The notes under the pieces were generated by a model. The model was not told the DNA's origin and searched no databases. It saw only the letters and a list, made by a program, of their open reading frames with translations. The position numbers were made by a program, and so were the translations under genes. DNA of 49,385 bases from Staphylococcus sp. GSSP0090 (GTDB lineage Bacteria; Bacillota; Bacilli; Staphylococcales; Staphylococcaceae): contig NZ_JACBFD010000006.1 in NCBI RefSeq assembly GCF_013391405.1, positions 1 to 49,385 of the forward strand, in the 5' to 3' direction. How positions within the stretch are numbered: position 1 is the first letter of the stretch; each line of letters starts with the position of its first letter. Positions 34,029-43,538 of this stretch are shown one piece after another.

Positions 34029-34400
34029 ATGGATACATTTAGCACATTTTTAGAAACAATGGATAACGATAACCATAAAGCCAAATTATCTGAAATTTTG
34101 AACTGGATTGCAGATACTTTTCCTAATCTAGAAACAACCATAAAATGGAACCAACCTATGTTCACAGATCACGGTACTTTTATCATTGGCTTTAGCGTTG
34201 CGAAACAACACTTTTCAATCGCACCTGAAACGAAAGCACTAAATGAATATACACAAAAAATCGAGGCTGCTGGTTATTCACAGACCAACAACCTCTTTCG
34301 TATAAAATGGAACCAAGACATAGACTACGCTTTATTAAAAGATATCATTCAATATAATATCAGTGATAAATCAGATTGTGATACCTTCTGGAGAACATAA
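34029..34400 (+). CDS. DUF1801 (YdhG-like, iron chaperone fold) protein
   Basis: A 123-residue protein. The pattern ILNWIADTFPNLETTIKWNQPMFTDHGTFIIGFSVAKQHFSIAP with a later NLFRIKWNQDIDYALLKDIIQYNI tail is typical of the DUF1801/YdhG family, related in fold to frataxin-like proteins such as Fra/YdhG. An iron-handling role is suggested for a Bacillus member, not shown here. ATG at 34029 with TGGAGC upstream. Monocistronic. Confidence 0.8.
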   Translation: MDTFSTFLETMDNDNHKAKLSEILNWIADTFPNLETTIKWNQPMFTDHGTFIIGFSVAKQHFSIAPETKALNEYTQKIEAAGYSQTNNLFRIKWNQDIDYALLKDIIQYNISDKSDCDTFWRT

Positions 34401-34467
34401 CACTACATCATAGTTCATACTATTGACACTGACTCAGAACAATCAGAATATCAACGCAACCACATCC

Positions 34468-34506
34468 AAAATCCCCCTTTCTCCATAAACGAGTAGGGGG
34501 ATTTTT
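34468..34506 (+). terminator. Terminator after the DUF1801 gene
   Basis: AAAATCCCCCTTTCTC ... GAGTAGGGGGATTTTTC, GC-rich stem with T run. Beyond it, 34507-34620 shows nothing further. Confidence 0.8.
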
Positions 34507-34623
34507 CTATTTTATTGATTCAGTGAACACACAACAACATAGGTAATTTAAATACTTTCCTGTCATTTTAACCATCATTAGAAATAATAATTAACAGTTA
34601 GATACAAATTGTAACTTTCATTT

Positions 34624-34878
34624 TTATATAAAAGTAATTATTCCAGATATGAAAAGTAATATGGCACATATTAAATAAATATATCCAAGTCTTTTCGATT
34701 GGTTCTTGAATATGAAGTAACCAAGCAACGCTATGGTTAGTGATAAAACAAGTGTAGAAACGCCCCTATGAACGTGAATGATATCAAACATAAGCAGGAA
34801 GTTGACGATGAAAAGCATGAGCGAAATCGCAAGTGCAAGTTTATCAGTTACATCAAGCTTTTTCTCTATTCGTTTCAT
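34624..34878 (-). CDS. Small membrane protein, hypothetical
   Basis: An 84-residue protein with three hydrophobic segments (about 15-33, 36-53 and 63-82) after a basic N-terminus (MKRIEKKLDVTDK). ATG at 34878 with AAGGATGA upstream; an ATG 12 bases earlier overlaps that site. It lies 29 bases after the esterase gene on the same strand and may be co-transcribed with it. Function unknown. Confidence 0.7.
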   Translation of the reverse strand: MKRIEKKLDVTDKLALAISLMLFIVNFLLMFDIIHVHRGVSTLVLSLTIALLGYFIFKNQSKRLGYIYLICAILLFISGIITFI

Positions 34879-34907
34879 TGTGACAGTCATCCTTTTTATT
34901 ACATGAT

Positions 34908-35645
34908 TTAATAATCTTCAAAAAATGCGATGATATCTTGTTCTACTTCGATATGACCTTCACCATATGTCATCAAATGTTTAGACGGTTTATAGCCTTT
35001 GATTTCTTTGTCTCCATGTTGTATACGATCGTATATATAATGCGCACTCGTTTCATATGCATCTTCATCTTGCTCTCCATATTTAATCGCAATCGGAGCA
35101 GTAATACGGTTTAAATTAGCCATAACCTCGTCGACCAACAACTGAAACTTATACAGTTCTGGACCGTACTGGTCAATTTTCCCAATCTGCTGATCAATCT
35201 CTGTTTGTTCAAGACCAACTAAACTGCCCATGCGTTGTCCATAATTCTCAAGTCTACCTGATAGACCTGCATCACTTTTTCTATAAGGTGTCGACATAAT
35301 TGCTATCGAACTGATTTCTTTACTTTCAGCCAATTTCAATGACAAGATGCCTCCTAGAGAAATACCACACACGCTAATTTCTGAATACCCTTTATCTTTT
35401 AAAAATTGGTAACCAGCCGTTGCGTCTACTAACCAATCATCAACATCAAATGTCATTAATTCATCAAGCAGCAAGCCATGCCCTTTGTATGCCGGTACAT
35501 AACATGTAAAACCCGCTTCATGTAATTTAGTTGCTAATAATTTCACATCTCGCACAGTCCCTGTAAAAGAATGTAGCAATAATATCGCCTTTTCAGCATT
35601 TTCCTGCTCCAAAAATATTGGATTGGGTGCCTTTACATTTATCAT
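34908..35645 (-). CDS. Alpha/beta hydrolase, carboxylesterase (Est30-like)
   Basis: A 245-residue cytoplasmic esterase. Oxyanion-hole motif LLLHSFTGT (22-30), nucleophile S96 in CGISLGG, and a terminal HLMTYGEGHIEVEQD region with the catalytic His near 225. Length and motif order fit the Geobacillus Est30/Bacillus YvaK carboxylesterases that hydrolyse short- and medium-chain esters. GGAGTGA precedes the start. Not next to rnr/secG as in some Bacillota. Confidence 0.88.
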   Translation of the reverse strand: MINVKAPNPIFLEQENAEKAILLLHSFTGTVRDVKLLATKLHEAGFTCYVPAYKGHGLLLDELMTFDVDDWLVDATAGYQFLKDKGYSEISVCGISLGGILSLKLAESKEISSIAIMSTPYRKSDAGLSGRLENYGQRMGSLVGLEQTEIDQQIGKIDQYGPELYKFQLLVDEVMANLNRITAPIAIKYGEQDEDAYETSAHYIYDRIQHGDKEIKGYKPSKHLMTYGEGHIEVEQDIIAFFEDY

Positions 35646-35732
35646 TATTCGTCACTCCAAATTTTAGTTTCCTTATGTATTGTAATTGAAAATCGTCTGC
35701 TTATGAAATGTTTTAATTCAATCATACAATGA

Positions 35733-35781
35733 AAAAACTTCCTTTGAAAAGGATAATCCGACGGATCACTTTAAAAGGAAG
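35733..35781 (-). terminator. Terminator after the 35805-36335 gene
   Basis: Minus strand ACTTCCTTTTAAAG ... TTTCAAAGGAAGT with an inner GATCC/GGAT pairing, followed by TTTTTTC. Confidence 0.8.
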
Positions 35782-35804
35782 TATTAAAAATTCAATGCAG
35801 ACAC

Positions 35805-36335
35805 TTAATTCTTACTGAAAAACTGTAATTCATAAATGGATTCATCATTATAGACATTAAAGCTATCTATAATACCATTTAAATACAGTACCTGTGTTTT
35901 TCTACTTACATTATGTTTGTATGATATTTTTACATTTAAATCGGATTCATAGCCATTATTTTTGATTGTCTTTTCAATTTCATTAAAAACATCTCGATTA
36001 ATTGGCAAGAGGTAACTTTCATTACTTGGGAGTATATTCACATATTTCTTTTGTAATACATCTTGCTCACCAATATAAATCTCAATTTCTATATTTTTAG
36101 CAGCTCCGCCACCTAGATTATATAATTTCAAATAATCTTGTTCAGAATCACTGTCAATACCGACATTTTTTAATTGTAACTGATCTTTATTGCGTTTAAT
36201 TAAAATTTGATTAAAATCTAGTGCTGGTAAAAAACTGACCTTCATTTGATACAATTGAATACTGACTGACACAAAATAAAAAAGCGCCATAACAAATGTA
36301 CCAATTGAGCCTATAGCAGATATAATATTTATCAA
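35805..36335 (-). CDS. Hypothetical membrane-anchored protein
   Basis: A 176-residue protein with a single N-terminal membrane segment (about 5-27: ISAIGSIGTFVMALFYFVSVSIQLYQ). The remaining domain is predicted soluble and beta-rich (LYNLGGGAAKNIEIEIYIG; NVKISYKHNVSRKTQVLYLNG). This resembles short proteins often found in accessory regions of staphylococci and other Bacillota, but I cannot assign a family. Start has AGGAGG upstream. Monocistronic with its own terminator. Interval 36336-36545 has no gene. Confidence 0.7.
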   Translation of the reverse strand: MINIISAIGSIGTFVMALFYFVSVSIQLYQMKVSFLPALDFNQILIKRNKDQLQLKNVGIDSDSEQDYLKLYNLGGGAAKNIEIEIYIGEQDVLQKKYVNILPSNESYLLPINRDVFNEIEKTIKNNGYESDLNVKISYKHNVSRKTQVLYLNGIIDSFNVYNDESIYELQFFSKN

Positions 36336-36545
36336 TTTTCATTCCTCCTTTTACTTGCTATTCAATTTCTATTTATAATTGGAATATCTTCAACATTATT
36401 AACAACATCATGTGCATTTCCCTTTTACGTTTCAATCAAAACATCCACACATTTGCATTTGATTTGTATAAATATTTTATTTTTATTGCATAAAAGTGAT
36501 AATATTATATTTATAAAATATTTAAACAAATTACAGGAGTAATAT

Positions 36546-37280
36546 ATGTCTTTTCAAAATAACAAGCTGTATTTATTCTTCAAAAGCTACAAACATGCCC
36601 TCTTTGTCATGACCATTCTGTTTATGTTGCTACTAACGCTTTCGTCAACACCTGTAAAGGCGGAAGATACGTATCAGTCCATGACTGAATTAATGAATCA
36701 TACAAAAGAAACCACAGATTGGGAACTCAATTATCATGATACTAGCAGTAACACATTGATTGCTGCCATTCATGGAGGCAATATTGAAGCTGGCACTTCT
36801 GAAGTTACAAAGCTCACTGCTACTAAAGGCGCATTTAGTTATTATGCATTTGAAGGGATTCGACCTATAGATAATTCTGAACTTCACGTAACTTCTACAA
36901 ATTTTGATGAACCCACCATTGAGGCAATGCAACAAGAAGTTTACAACTCTATAATGATTCACGGTGCTGAAGGTAGTGATGCGATAGTATATATTGGTGG
37001 TAAGGATGAGCCACTCAAAGCTTCCATAGAAAATGAGCTATCTGAAAATGGCTTTAATGTAGCAGTCACGCCTAGCCATCTTGAAGGCGAATCCAGTCAA
37101 AATATTGCCAATAAAAACGCTAAAGATGCAGGTGTCCAATTAGAATTGACTACAGGTTTACGACAATCATTCTTTAACAACCAAGACTTATCGTTAAACT
37201 CAAGATCAGACCAAAGTAATTGGAGTATAACCATGTATGATTTCGCACAAGCCGTTAAAGATGGGATTGATGCAAAATAA
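36546..37280 (+). CDS. Poly-gamma-glutamate hydrolase family protein, secreted
   Basis: A 244-residue protein with an N-terminal signal peptide or anchor (about 15-39, cleavage probably after VKA). The rest matches the PghP-type zinc peptidase family: AAIHGGNIEAGTSEVTKLTA with metal-ligand His and Glu (about 74-93), SIMIHGAEGSD carrying the second His (about 140), and the catalytic Glu in VQLELTTGLRQSFF (about 200). Such enzymes cut gamma-linked polyglutamate; known members come from Bacillus phages and genomes. Substrate here could be the organism's own or a competitor's capsule. CAGGAG precedes the ATG. Confidence 0.85.
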   Translation: MSFQNNKLYLFFKSYKHALFVMTILFMLLLTLSSTPVKAEDTYQSMTELMNHTKETTDWELNYHDTSSNTLIAAIHGGNIEAGTSEVTKLTATKGAFSYYAFEGIRPIDNSELHVTSTNFDEPTIEAMQQEVYNSIMIHGAEGSDAIVYIGGKDEPLKASIENELSENGFNVAVTPSHLEGESSQNIANKNAKDAGVQLELTTGLRQSFFNNQDLSLNSRSDQSNWSITMYDFAQAVKDGIDAK

Positions 37281-37339
37281 ATATGAACCAAACGCAGTCA
37301 CGCTAAATGTAACCCACTGTGTTTGATTCATATCTTTTT
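37281..37339. terminator. Bidirectional terminator
   Basis: ATATGAACCAAACGCAGT pairs with ACTGTGTTTGATTCATAT, between the convergent PGA hydrolase and CynX-type genes. Confidence 0.75.
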
Positions 37340-37346
37340 AAAAGTA

Positions 37347-38561
37347 TTATATTTCTTCTTCAACCACTCTATTTTTAGCTGCTGATAATCCAAAAATTAA
37401 AATAAATACAGACATTATTATAAATACAATTATGACGATGTCCCAGCTGTCTGTAATATCATGAAGCAATCCAATTAAAAATGGTCCGAATGCTGCTATC
37501 AAATAGCCTACAGATTGTCCAAAGCCAGACAATGAAATACTACCATTACTTGTACGAGCACGTATTGAAAAGAAAGTCATGCACAGACTAAAACAAGCTC
37601 CCATACCTAAACCTACTGTAACCATGCCAATAATAAGCACTGGTAAGGATTGTGCAAAAAATAATCCAAATCCTATTAAAAAGAGCAATGTGACAATCAT
37701 GACTAAACTGCGTTGATTTTTTAATTTCGCAGCGATTACCGGAAATATAAATGTCATAGGTACTTGTGCAAATTGGTTCAGCATCAATAAGTATCCCGCA
37801 GTATTAGGATCTATCCCTCTGTCCATCAAAATGGAAGGTACCCATGCGACCATCGTATAAAAAATCATAGACTGAAATCCCATTGTTAATGCAACCATCC
37901 ATGCTATTTTGGATTTCATCATATTTAATTTTTTATTTACGTTTAATTCAGCATTTTCAATCGTTCTTGTTTCAAGACGCGATCCAGTGCGTACGATAAA
38001 AATCCAAAGTATAATAGCCGCAATACCTAATATTACCCAGAATACTAATGACAATCTGAATCCTAAATTGGTCATTTCAGATAAAGGGTGACTCAAACCG
38101 CCGCCCAATCCTGCCGTGAAATTCATCGTCCCACTATAAATGCCAGTCATAAGTCCAATCTGCATCGGAAAGTACCATTTTACATAGCTAGGTAAGACAA
38201 CATTCCCAAATGCAATTGCGACTCCTAATAAAACTGTACCTATAATAAACAGATTGAAATCACCCAGAATACGTAATATTAGAGCTACAATTAACAATAA
38301 CGTCGAGTAAAATAATGTATACGACATGGTTAAACGAGTTGTAACTTTAGATACTATCGGCGAAACGATTGCAAATATGATGAGTGGAATCGTTGTTAAC
38401 ACACCTGCGATACTATCATTAATTGACAGCGCTTCTTTAATTTCATTAATCACAGGTCCCACAGAAGTTAATGGAGCTCTTAAAGTTGATGCAATAAGAA
38501 TGATCGCTATAACAACAATCCAATTTTTTTGAATTTTATGGTTCTGAGTCAATTCAGTCAT
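37347..38561 (-). CDS. MFS transporter, CynX/NimT family
   Basis: A 404-residue permease with 12 hydrophobic segments. The start region STLRAPLTSVGPVINEIKEAL and the loops SGTMNFTAGLGGGLSHPL and GLGMGACFSLCMTFFSIRARTSNGSISLSGFGQSVGYLIAAFGP are typical of the cyanate/nitroimidazole (CynX/NimT) MFS group. Substrate unknown. ATG at 38561 (MTELTQ); its ribosome-binding site is weak (TTGGTG). An upstream in-frame extension of 16 codons is less likely. The interval 38562-38811 contains only a small inverted repeat GATAACG/CGTTATC (38718-38757). Confidence 0.88.
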   Translation of the reverse strand: MTELTQNHKIQKNWIVVIAIILIASTLRAPLTSVGPVINEIKEALSINDSIAGVLTTIPLIIFAIVSPIVSKVTTRLTMSYTLFYSTLLLIVALILRILGDFNLFIIGTVLLGVAIAFGNVVLPSYVKWYFPMQIGLMTGIYSGTMNFTAGLGGGLSHPLSEMTNLGFRLSLVFWVILGIAAIILWIFIVRTGSRLETRTIENAELNVNKKLNMMKSKIAWMVALTMGFQSMIFYTMVAWVPSILMDRGIDPNTAGYLLMLNQFAQVPMTFIFPVIAAKLKNQRSLVMIVTLLFLIGFGLFFAQSLPVLIIGMVTVGLGMGACFSLCMTFFSIRARTSNGSISLSGFGQSVGYLIAAFGPFLIGLLHDITDSWDIVIIVFIIMSVFILIFGLSAAKNRVVEEEI

Positions 38562-38811
38562 GCTACACCAACTTTCTTGTATTGATTTTATAAGCCGATA
38601 CTTATTCACTTCTGTAAGTATACAATAAATTTTTGACGTCGTTAATCACACAAGATTGATTAAAAAGACTACTGGCCTATTTATCTGAGCAAATGTACAC
38701 TCGCTCACTCTAGTATAGATAACGTATATCTTACTTATAGTGTATGTGTGCGTTATCCGTATATCATTCATGCATTGTCACTTTTAGCTTATAAGAAAAA
38801 TAAATATTTTG

Positions 38812-39327
38812 TTATTGTAAATACCATTCAAGTGCATCGCTTTCCATTTGTTTTACAAAAGCATCTTTGCCATCACAGTATGCCTCTATGTCATTAGGAA
38901 ACTGTTCAGCTAACGCTACCTTTAATGCGGCATACTTTCGTGCCACTATGGTATGTGTTCTCAAATAATCTCTAACTGCCAAATGTCGGTTAATTTCATT
39001 ATGATTTCCTTTTTCAAATACATGTACATGATGTGTGCGAGGGTTTTCGCCTTTTTTAAAAAAGCGCCTTCCTTTTATTCCATTTTCTCCTAATGCTTTA
39101 TAACCCATATTTGCCATTACTGCATTAAAAGTATCAATCTTATTGATATCTTGTACAACAATCAAAATGTCTATAATGGGCTTTGCCTCTAATCCAGGGA
39201 CTGAAGTACTGCCGATATGATATATTTCAACAAGTTCTTCACCCAATATTGAATTGAGTTTTTGCTTTTCACTTTCAAATTGCTTAGCCCACTGTTTTTG
39301 ATGTGATTGAACGTCAACACGCATCAT
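38812..39327 (-). CDS. GrpB family (UPF0157) nucleotidyltransferase-like protein
   Basis: A 171-residue protein of the GrpB/UPF0157 family, which has a nucleotidyltransferase fold. Conserved core EIYHIGSTSVPGLEAKPIIDILIVV (about 36-60) shows the G-S-T-(S/A)-V-P-G...DxD pattern. A later GENPRTHHVHVFEKGNHNEINRHLAVRDYLRTH block is also characteristic. Biological substrate unknown. Start at the first of two adjacent ATGs (39327 or 39324), GAGG upstream. Monocistronic. Confidence 0.88.
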   Translation of the reverse strand: MMRVDVQSHQKQWAKQFESEKQKLNSILGEELVEIYHIGSTSVPGLEAKPIIDILIVVQDINKIDTFNAVMANMGYKALGENGIKGRRFFKKGENPRTHHVHVFEKGNHNEINRHLAVRDYLRTHTIVARKYAALKVALAEQFPNDIEAYCDGKDAFVKQMESDALEWYLQ

Positions 39328-39565
39328 CGCACACTTCCTCACCTATTTTTTATAATATATGAACAACTATAATCATATCATGGTTATATTTCCCATCAGT
39401 TCCTTTTTATATGTTTTTAAATAAATTCCGAACAACATGATACTATACTTATTTTTTTGAAAATAATTACAAAAAATATTAGTTTTTTAAACCTAATGGT
39501 TTGCTTTGCTAACTTAAAAAGCATACAATCTATCGTTGGGATGTTATAAAAGGAGAGTAATCGTA

Positions 39566-40999
39566 ATGTCGGAAATTACAATATCAAATAAAAAACGTAA
39601 CACTATTATTTTAGTCATGCTCAGTAGTGCTTTCGTAGCGATGCTTAACCAAACATTGCTCAACACTGCCCTTCCTGCCATTATAACAGGACTTGAAATC
39701 ACTGAAACCACTGCTCAATGGCTCATTACAGGGTTCATGCTCGTTAATGGAATAATGATTCCTATGACTGCATTCCTCATGGATAGATTTCATACAAGAA
39801 CACTTTATATTTTTTCTATGAGTGCATTCTTACTCGGTTCCATTATAGCCGCCCTTTCGCCGTCATTTGGCTTACTTATGTTTGCACGTGTTATACAGGC
39901 TATCGGTGCCGGTATTTTACTACCATTAATGCAATTCACTGTATTCACCCTCTTCCCTTCTGAAAAACGAGGCTTTGCTATGGGGCTTACAGGAATTGTT
40001 GCGCAATCAGCACCGGCGATTGGCCCTACATTAACTGGATTTCTCATCGATACATTTAGTTGGAGAGCACCATTTATCGTAGTTGCAGCCATTGCTATCA
40101 TTGCCTTTATTATTGGGATTATATTTGTAGAAAGTAATAATGAAACAAAACATACAGAATTAGATAAAACATCTGTTATGTATTCAACATTTGGTTTTGG
40201 GTTAATGCTTTACGGATTTAGTAGTGCAGGTAATTTAGGTTTCACTTCGCCTATTGTTATCATTTCATTAATACTTGGACTTATCATCGTAGGTATATTT
40301 GTTATAAGACAAATTAGAATTGATAATCCATTATTAAATATGCGTGTATTTGCAAATAGAACATTTTCATTATCTGCATTCGCATCCATGGTACTATTTA
40401 TCGGTATCGTAGGGCCGGCTTTATTAATACCTATGTATATTCAAACTGGACTTGGTTTGTCAGCTATCTTATCCGGACTCGTCATCTTGCCTGGCGCCGT
40501 CGTCAATGCATTGATGTCCGTTTATACTGGCAAAATTTATGATAAATATGGTTTGAAAATATTAGCCGTACCTGGCTTTATCTTATTAATTATGATGACA
40601 ATCTTACATTGTTTCTTAACTACAAGCACACCTTATTGGTATGTTGTCATTATTTATGCTATTAGAATGTTTGCAGTAGCATTAATTATCATGCCGTTAA
40701 ATACAATTGGTATTAACGCATTGGAATCAAAAAACATTTCCCATGGCACTGCCATCATTAATTCTTTAAGAATCATCGCAGGTGCTATTGGTACAGCAGT
40801 TATGATTACTATATTAACGATAGTTAGATCTAATTATACTGAACATGCCAATGGGACTAAAACTGAAATCATGCAACATGCTACTGTCCTTGGCATAAAT
40901 GCCGCATTTGGCTTCACAACTATTTTAATGATCATTGGTTTTATCTTAACTTTAATGATTCGCACTAAAAAAGAACACATTAACAGTCGTGAAATTTAA
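39566..40999 (+). CDS. MFS drug efflux transporter, DHA2 (14-TMS) family
   Basis: A 477-residue permease with about 14 hydrophobic segments. Motif A-like MDRFHTRTLYIFS and motif C-like GIVAQSAPAIGPTLTGFLID (about 146-165) of drug:H+ antiporters are visible. Related staphylococcal proteins include LmrS, MdeA and the Qac/EmrB group; I cannot tell which is closest. AGGAGAG ribosome-binding site supports ATG at 39566. No adjacent regulator on the same side; a LysR gene and another MFS gene follow. Confidence 0.88.
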   Translation: MSEITISNKKRNTIILVMLSSAFVAMLNQTLLNTALPAIITGLEITETTAQWLITGFMLVNGIMIPMTAFLMDRFHTRTLYIFSMSAFLLGSIIAALSPSFGLLMFARVIQAIGAGILLPLMQFTVFTLFPSEKRGFAMGLTGIVAQSAPAIGPTLTGFLIDTFSWRAPFIVVAAIAIIAFIIGIIFVESNNETKHTELDKTSVMYSTFGFGLMLYGFSSAGNLGFTSPIVIISLILGLIIVGIFVIRQIRIDNPLLNMRVFANRTFSLSAFASMVLFIGIVGPALLIPMYIQTGLGLSAILSGLVILPGAVVNALMSVYTGKIYDKYGLKILAVPGFILLIMMTILHCFLTTSTPYWYVVIIYAIRMFAVALIIMPLNTIGINALESKNISHGTAIINSLRIIAGAIGTAVMITILTIVRSNYTEHANGTKTEIMQHATVLGINAAFGFTTILMIIGFILTLMIRTKKEHINSREI

Positions 41000-41004
41000 T
41001 ATTA

Positions 41005-41044
41005 AAAAATCCCCTCACTTTATCAAAATGTGAGGGGATTTTTG
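41005..41044. terminator. Bidirectional terminator
   Basis: AAAAATCCCCTCAC ... GTGAGGGGATTTTT between the convergent DHA2 transporter and LysR genes. A similar CCCCTCA stem follows the MFS gene at 43234. Confidence 0.88.
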
Positions 41045-41060
41045 TTTATATGAGATACAT

Positions 41061-41951
41061 TTAATGGCATACCTCTTTTGCTTTATCCAAAAATAACTGT
41101 GCCGCTTTTGAGAATGTATGATCTTTACGCCATACTAAGTTATGTTTTGAAATTAATTTGGGTTTTAGTGGAATAAACTTCAATTCACTCTCTTTAGACG
41201 TATTAATAATACTGTCCAATGTGATCGCATAGCCTAATCCACTCTTTACCATCCAACCAGCGTTATAGGCTAAGTTAAATGTACTGACAATATTTAAATC
41301 GTCAAACTGTGTACCAAACCATTCCGCAAAATCATTTTCATCCAACGTTGAATCTAATACTTGTCTCGAACATATTAATGGTTTATTCACTAAATCTTCT
41401 TTTGTGACATCATTTTTTTTCGATAATACATCATCTTTTTTAACGACCACACCCCAATAGTCTGAAGTCGATAAATATAACGACTCATATTTATTTAAAT
41501 TAACAGGCTGTATCAGTATGCCAAAATCTAGCAACCCCTTATCAAGTCGACTTGCTATATCTTCTGCATTGCCGCTATATATATGAAAATGAATTTTCGG
41601 ATAATCATTCTGAATATCATTAAAAATATTTGCGATGACTTCCATACCTTTTGTTTCACCACATCCAATATATACATTACCTTCAATATTTTTATCAATT
41701 ACTTTGAATTCTTCCTGTATTTTATCAGACATTTCAAGTAAAGCTTCAGCTCTATTTTTCAGCAATAACCCCTCATCTGTTAGGTGAATATTATGATTAC
41801 TTCTATTAAAAAGCTTCACACCTAATTCTTTTTCAAGATCTTTGATCTGTCTTGACAATGTAGGTTGTGTGATATGCAATGCGTTTGCAGCACGTGTGAT
41901 ACTTTCTTCTTTCGCTATTCTCACAAAATAATGTAAGGTCTTTAGTTCCAC
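41061..41951 (-). CDS. LysR family transcriptional regulator
   Basis: A 296-residue LysR regulator. Helix-turn-helix near 1-60 (LKTLHYFVRIAKEESITRAANALHITQPTLSRQIKDLEKEL) and a substrate-binding domain after about 88. GTG at 41951 lies 7 bases after AAGGAG; a TTG one codon upstream is possible. It is divergent from an MFS permease, so it most likely controls that gene. The interval 41952-42064 includes a loose inverted repeat around ATAACTGATT/AATCGGTAT. Effector unknown. Confidence 0.9.
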   Translation of the reverse strand: MELKTLHYFVRIAKEESITRAANALHITQPTLSRQIKDLEKELGVKLFNRSNHNIHLTDEGLLLKNRAEALLEMSDKIQEEFKVIDKNIEGNVYIGCGETKGMEVIANIFNDIQNDYPKIHFHIYSGNAEDIASRLDKGLLDFGILIQPVNLNKYESLYLSTSDYWGVVVKKDDVLSKKNDVTKEDLVNKPLICSRQVLDSTLDENDFAEWFGTQFDDLNIVSTFNLAYNAGWMVKSGLGYAITLDSIINTSKESELKFIPLKPKLISKHNLVWRKDHTFSKAAQLFLDKAKEVCH

Positions 41952-42064
41952 CAAATCACTCCTTTTTAGTTATTCATAATAAGTATAACTGATTATTAAA
42001 AATCGGTATTTGTCATATCTAATGTTACCCTCTAAACTAAAATTAATAAAGTTTGGAGGTCCTT

Positions 42065-43231
42065 ATGATGAAACATAACAAATTAATCATACTCATATTA
42101 ACTGTCGGTGTCTTCGGGATATTAAATACAGAAATGGGATTTATTGGCTTAATCCCTCAAATTTCTGAACATTTTAATGTAAGTACATCTACTGCTGGTT
42201 GGCTAGTTTCTGTCTTTGCTATAGGCATTGCTATATCAGGACCTATAATGCCTTTACTACTTTCAAAGGTAGAACGAAAAAAGGTCATGGTTACAGTGCT
42301 CTTAATCTTTATTATCAGTAATATTGTTTCAATGTTCACAACAAACTTTAGTGTACTGCTAATTGCAAGAGTCATACCAGCCATATTCCATCCTGTGTAT
42401 ATTGCTTTAGCATTTTCTGTCGCTTCAGATTCTGTTGATTCCAAAGATGGACCAAAAGCTGTTGCGAGAGTATTTATTGGTGTCTCTGCTGGTATGGTTG
42501 TAGGCGTACCCATCGTTAATTTCTTAGCTAATCATTTCAATTTGTATACTGCTTTAGCATTTTTTGCATTGGTTAATATTATCGTCTTAATACTTACAAT
42601 AATCTTTATACCCAAAATGCCTGCCAAAGCAGCGATGACATATGGGGCACAATTACGCGTGCTCAAACGTCCTTTAACTTGGCTCTCCATTATAGTATCT
42701 GTCTTATTTAATGCTGCCATTTTTGGGGTGTATAGTTATCTAACTGATTTCTTAAATATGGTGACTAATGCACCAAGTAATATCATTTCTATCATTCTCT
42801 TTTTATATGGTGCTGCCAATATTTTAGGCAATGTCATTGCGGGAAAATTGCTAACCACAATACCACAAAAAGCGATTTTTTTACTCCCCTTTGCATTGAT
42901 CATTATTTATATCGCGATGTTTGGTATAGGATCCTATTTAATACCTATGATCATTATTTCTGTACTTTGGGGAACGTTAGCAGGTATTTCGGCAAATATA
43001 ACACAATACGTTATCACTTCGGTTGCCTCTGATGCACCCGATCTTTCAAATGGTATATTTCTATCCGCTGTAAACACTGGCACAACCATTGGTACATTTT
43101 TCGGTGGCTTATTTATCGCAAGTTTAGGTTCGAATTTTGTGATTTTTATTGGTGTATTCGCCTGTATAATCAATATCTGCTTGATATATTTTAGAAATAG
43201 CGCACTTAAACACTTTGAAACAACTTCATAA
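42065..43231 (+). CDS. MFS transporter, DHA1 (12-TMS) family
   Basis: A 388-residue permease with 12 hydrophobic segments. Its start (GVFGILNTEMGFIGLIPQISEHFNVSTSTAGWLVSVFAIG) and motif A (GPIMPLLLSKVERKKVM) are typical of the AraJ/PbuE/YdhP-type DHA1 group, which exports sugars, purines or drugs. Substrate unknown. ATG at 42065 follows GGAGG; a second ATG is adjacent. Divergent from a LysR regulator. Confidence 0.88.
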   Translation: MMKHNKLIILILTVGVFGILNTEMGFIGLIPQISEHFNVSTSTAGWLVSVFAIGIAISGPIMPLLLSKVERKKVMVTVLLIFIISNIVSMFTTNFSVLLIARVIPAIFHPVYIALAFSVASDSVDSKDGPKAVARVFIGVSAGMVVGVPIVNFLANHFNLYTALAFFALVNIIVLILTIIFIPKMPAKAAMTYGAQLRVLKRPLTWLSIIVSVLFNAAIFGVYSYLTDFLNMVTNAPSNIISIILFLYGAANILGNVIAGKLLTTIPQKAIFLLPFALIIIYIAMFGIGSYLIPMIIISVLWGTLAGISANITQYVITSVASDAPDLSNGIFLSAVNTGTTIGTFFGGLFIASLGSNFVIFIGVFACIINICLIYFRNSALKHFETTS

Positions 43232-43233
43232 TA

Positions 43234-43271
43234 AAAAATCCCCTCATGTATAGTCAATCACATGAGGGGAT
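43234..43271. terminator. Terminator after the DHA1 MFS gene
   Basis: AATCCCCTCATGT ... ACATGAGGGGAT. There is no long T run after it on the plus strand; the A run on the other side suits the minus direction too. Confidence 0.65.
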
Positions 43272-43301
43272 GCATTGTTTTGAGTATGCTTTTAAACATA
43301 A

Positions 43302-43327
43302 AAAAAAAGACGAGTTATACTCGTCTC
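43302..43327 (-). terminator. Terminator of the cold-shock gene
   Basis: Minus strand GAGACGAGTATAACTCGTC followed by eight T, 11 bases after the csp stop. Confidence 0.88.
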
Positions 43328-43337
43328 TTAGTCGTTA

Positions 43338-43538
43338 TTATAGTTTAACAACGTTAGCTGCTTGAGGACCGCGGTCGCCTTCAACGATTTCGAATTCAAC
43401 AGCTTGTCCTTCTTCTAATGATTTGTAGCCTTCTTGAGCGATTGCTGAGAAGTGTACGAATACGTCGTTTCCACCTTCAACTTCGATGAAACCAAAACCT
43501 TTTTCTGCATTAAACCATTTAACTGTACCGTTATTCAT
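43338..43538 (-). CDS. cspA: Cold-shock protein, CspA family
   Basis: A 66-residue single-domain cold-shock RNA chaperone. RNP1 KGFGFIEV (13-20) and RNP2 VFVHFS (about 26-31) are intact, and the C-terminus [13 protein letters not shown] is typical. Its sequence looks closest to S. aureus CspA, but CspB/CspC paralogues are similar, so the symbol is tentative. ATG at 43538 with TGGAGG upstream. Expressed from a promoter about 125 bases upstream, giving a long leader. Confidence 0.93.
   Translation of the reverse strand: MNNGTVKWFNAEKGFGFIEVEGGNDVFVHFSAIAQEGYKSLEEGQAVEFEIVEGDRGPQAANVVKL

Noticed and set aside
39536..43231. Transporter/regulator region as part of a prophage or resistance island
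   Set aside because: No integrase, attachment repeats or compositional break is visible; these look like ordinary chromosomal permease genes.
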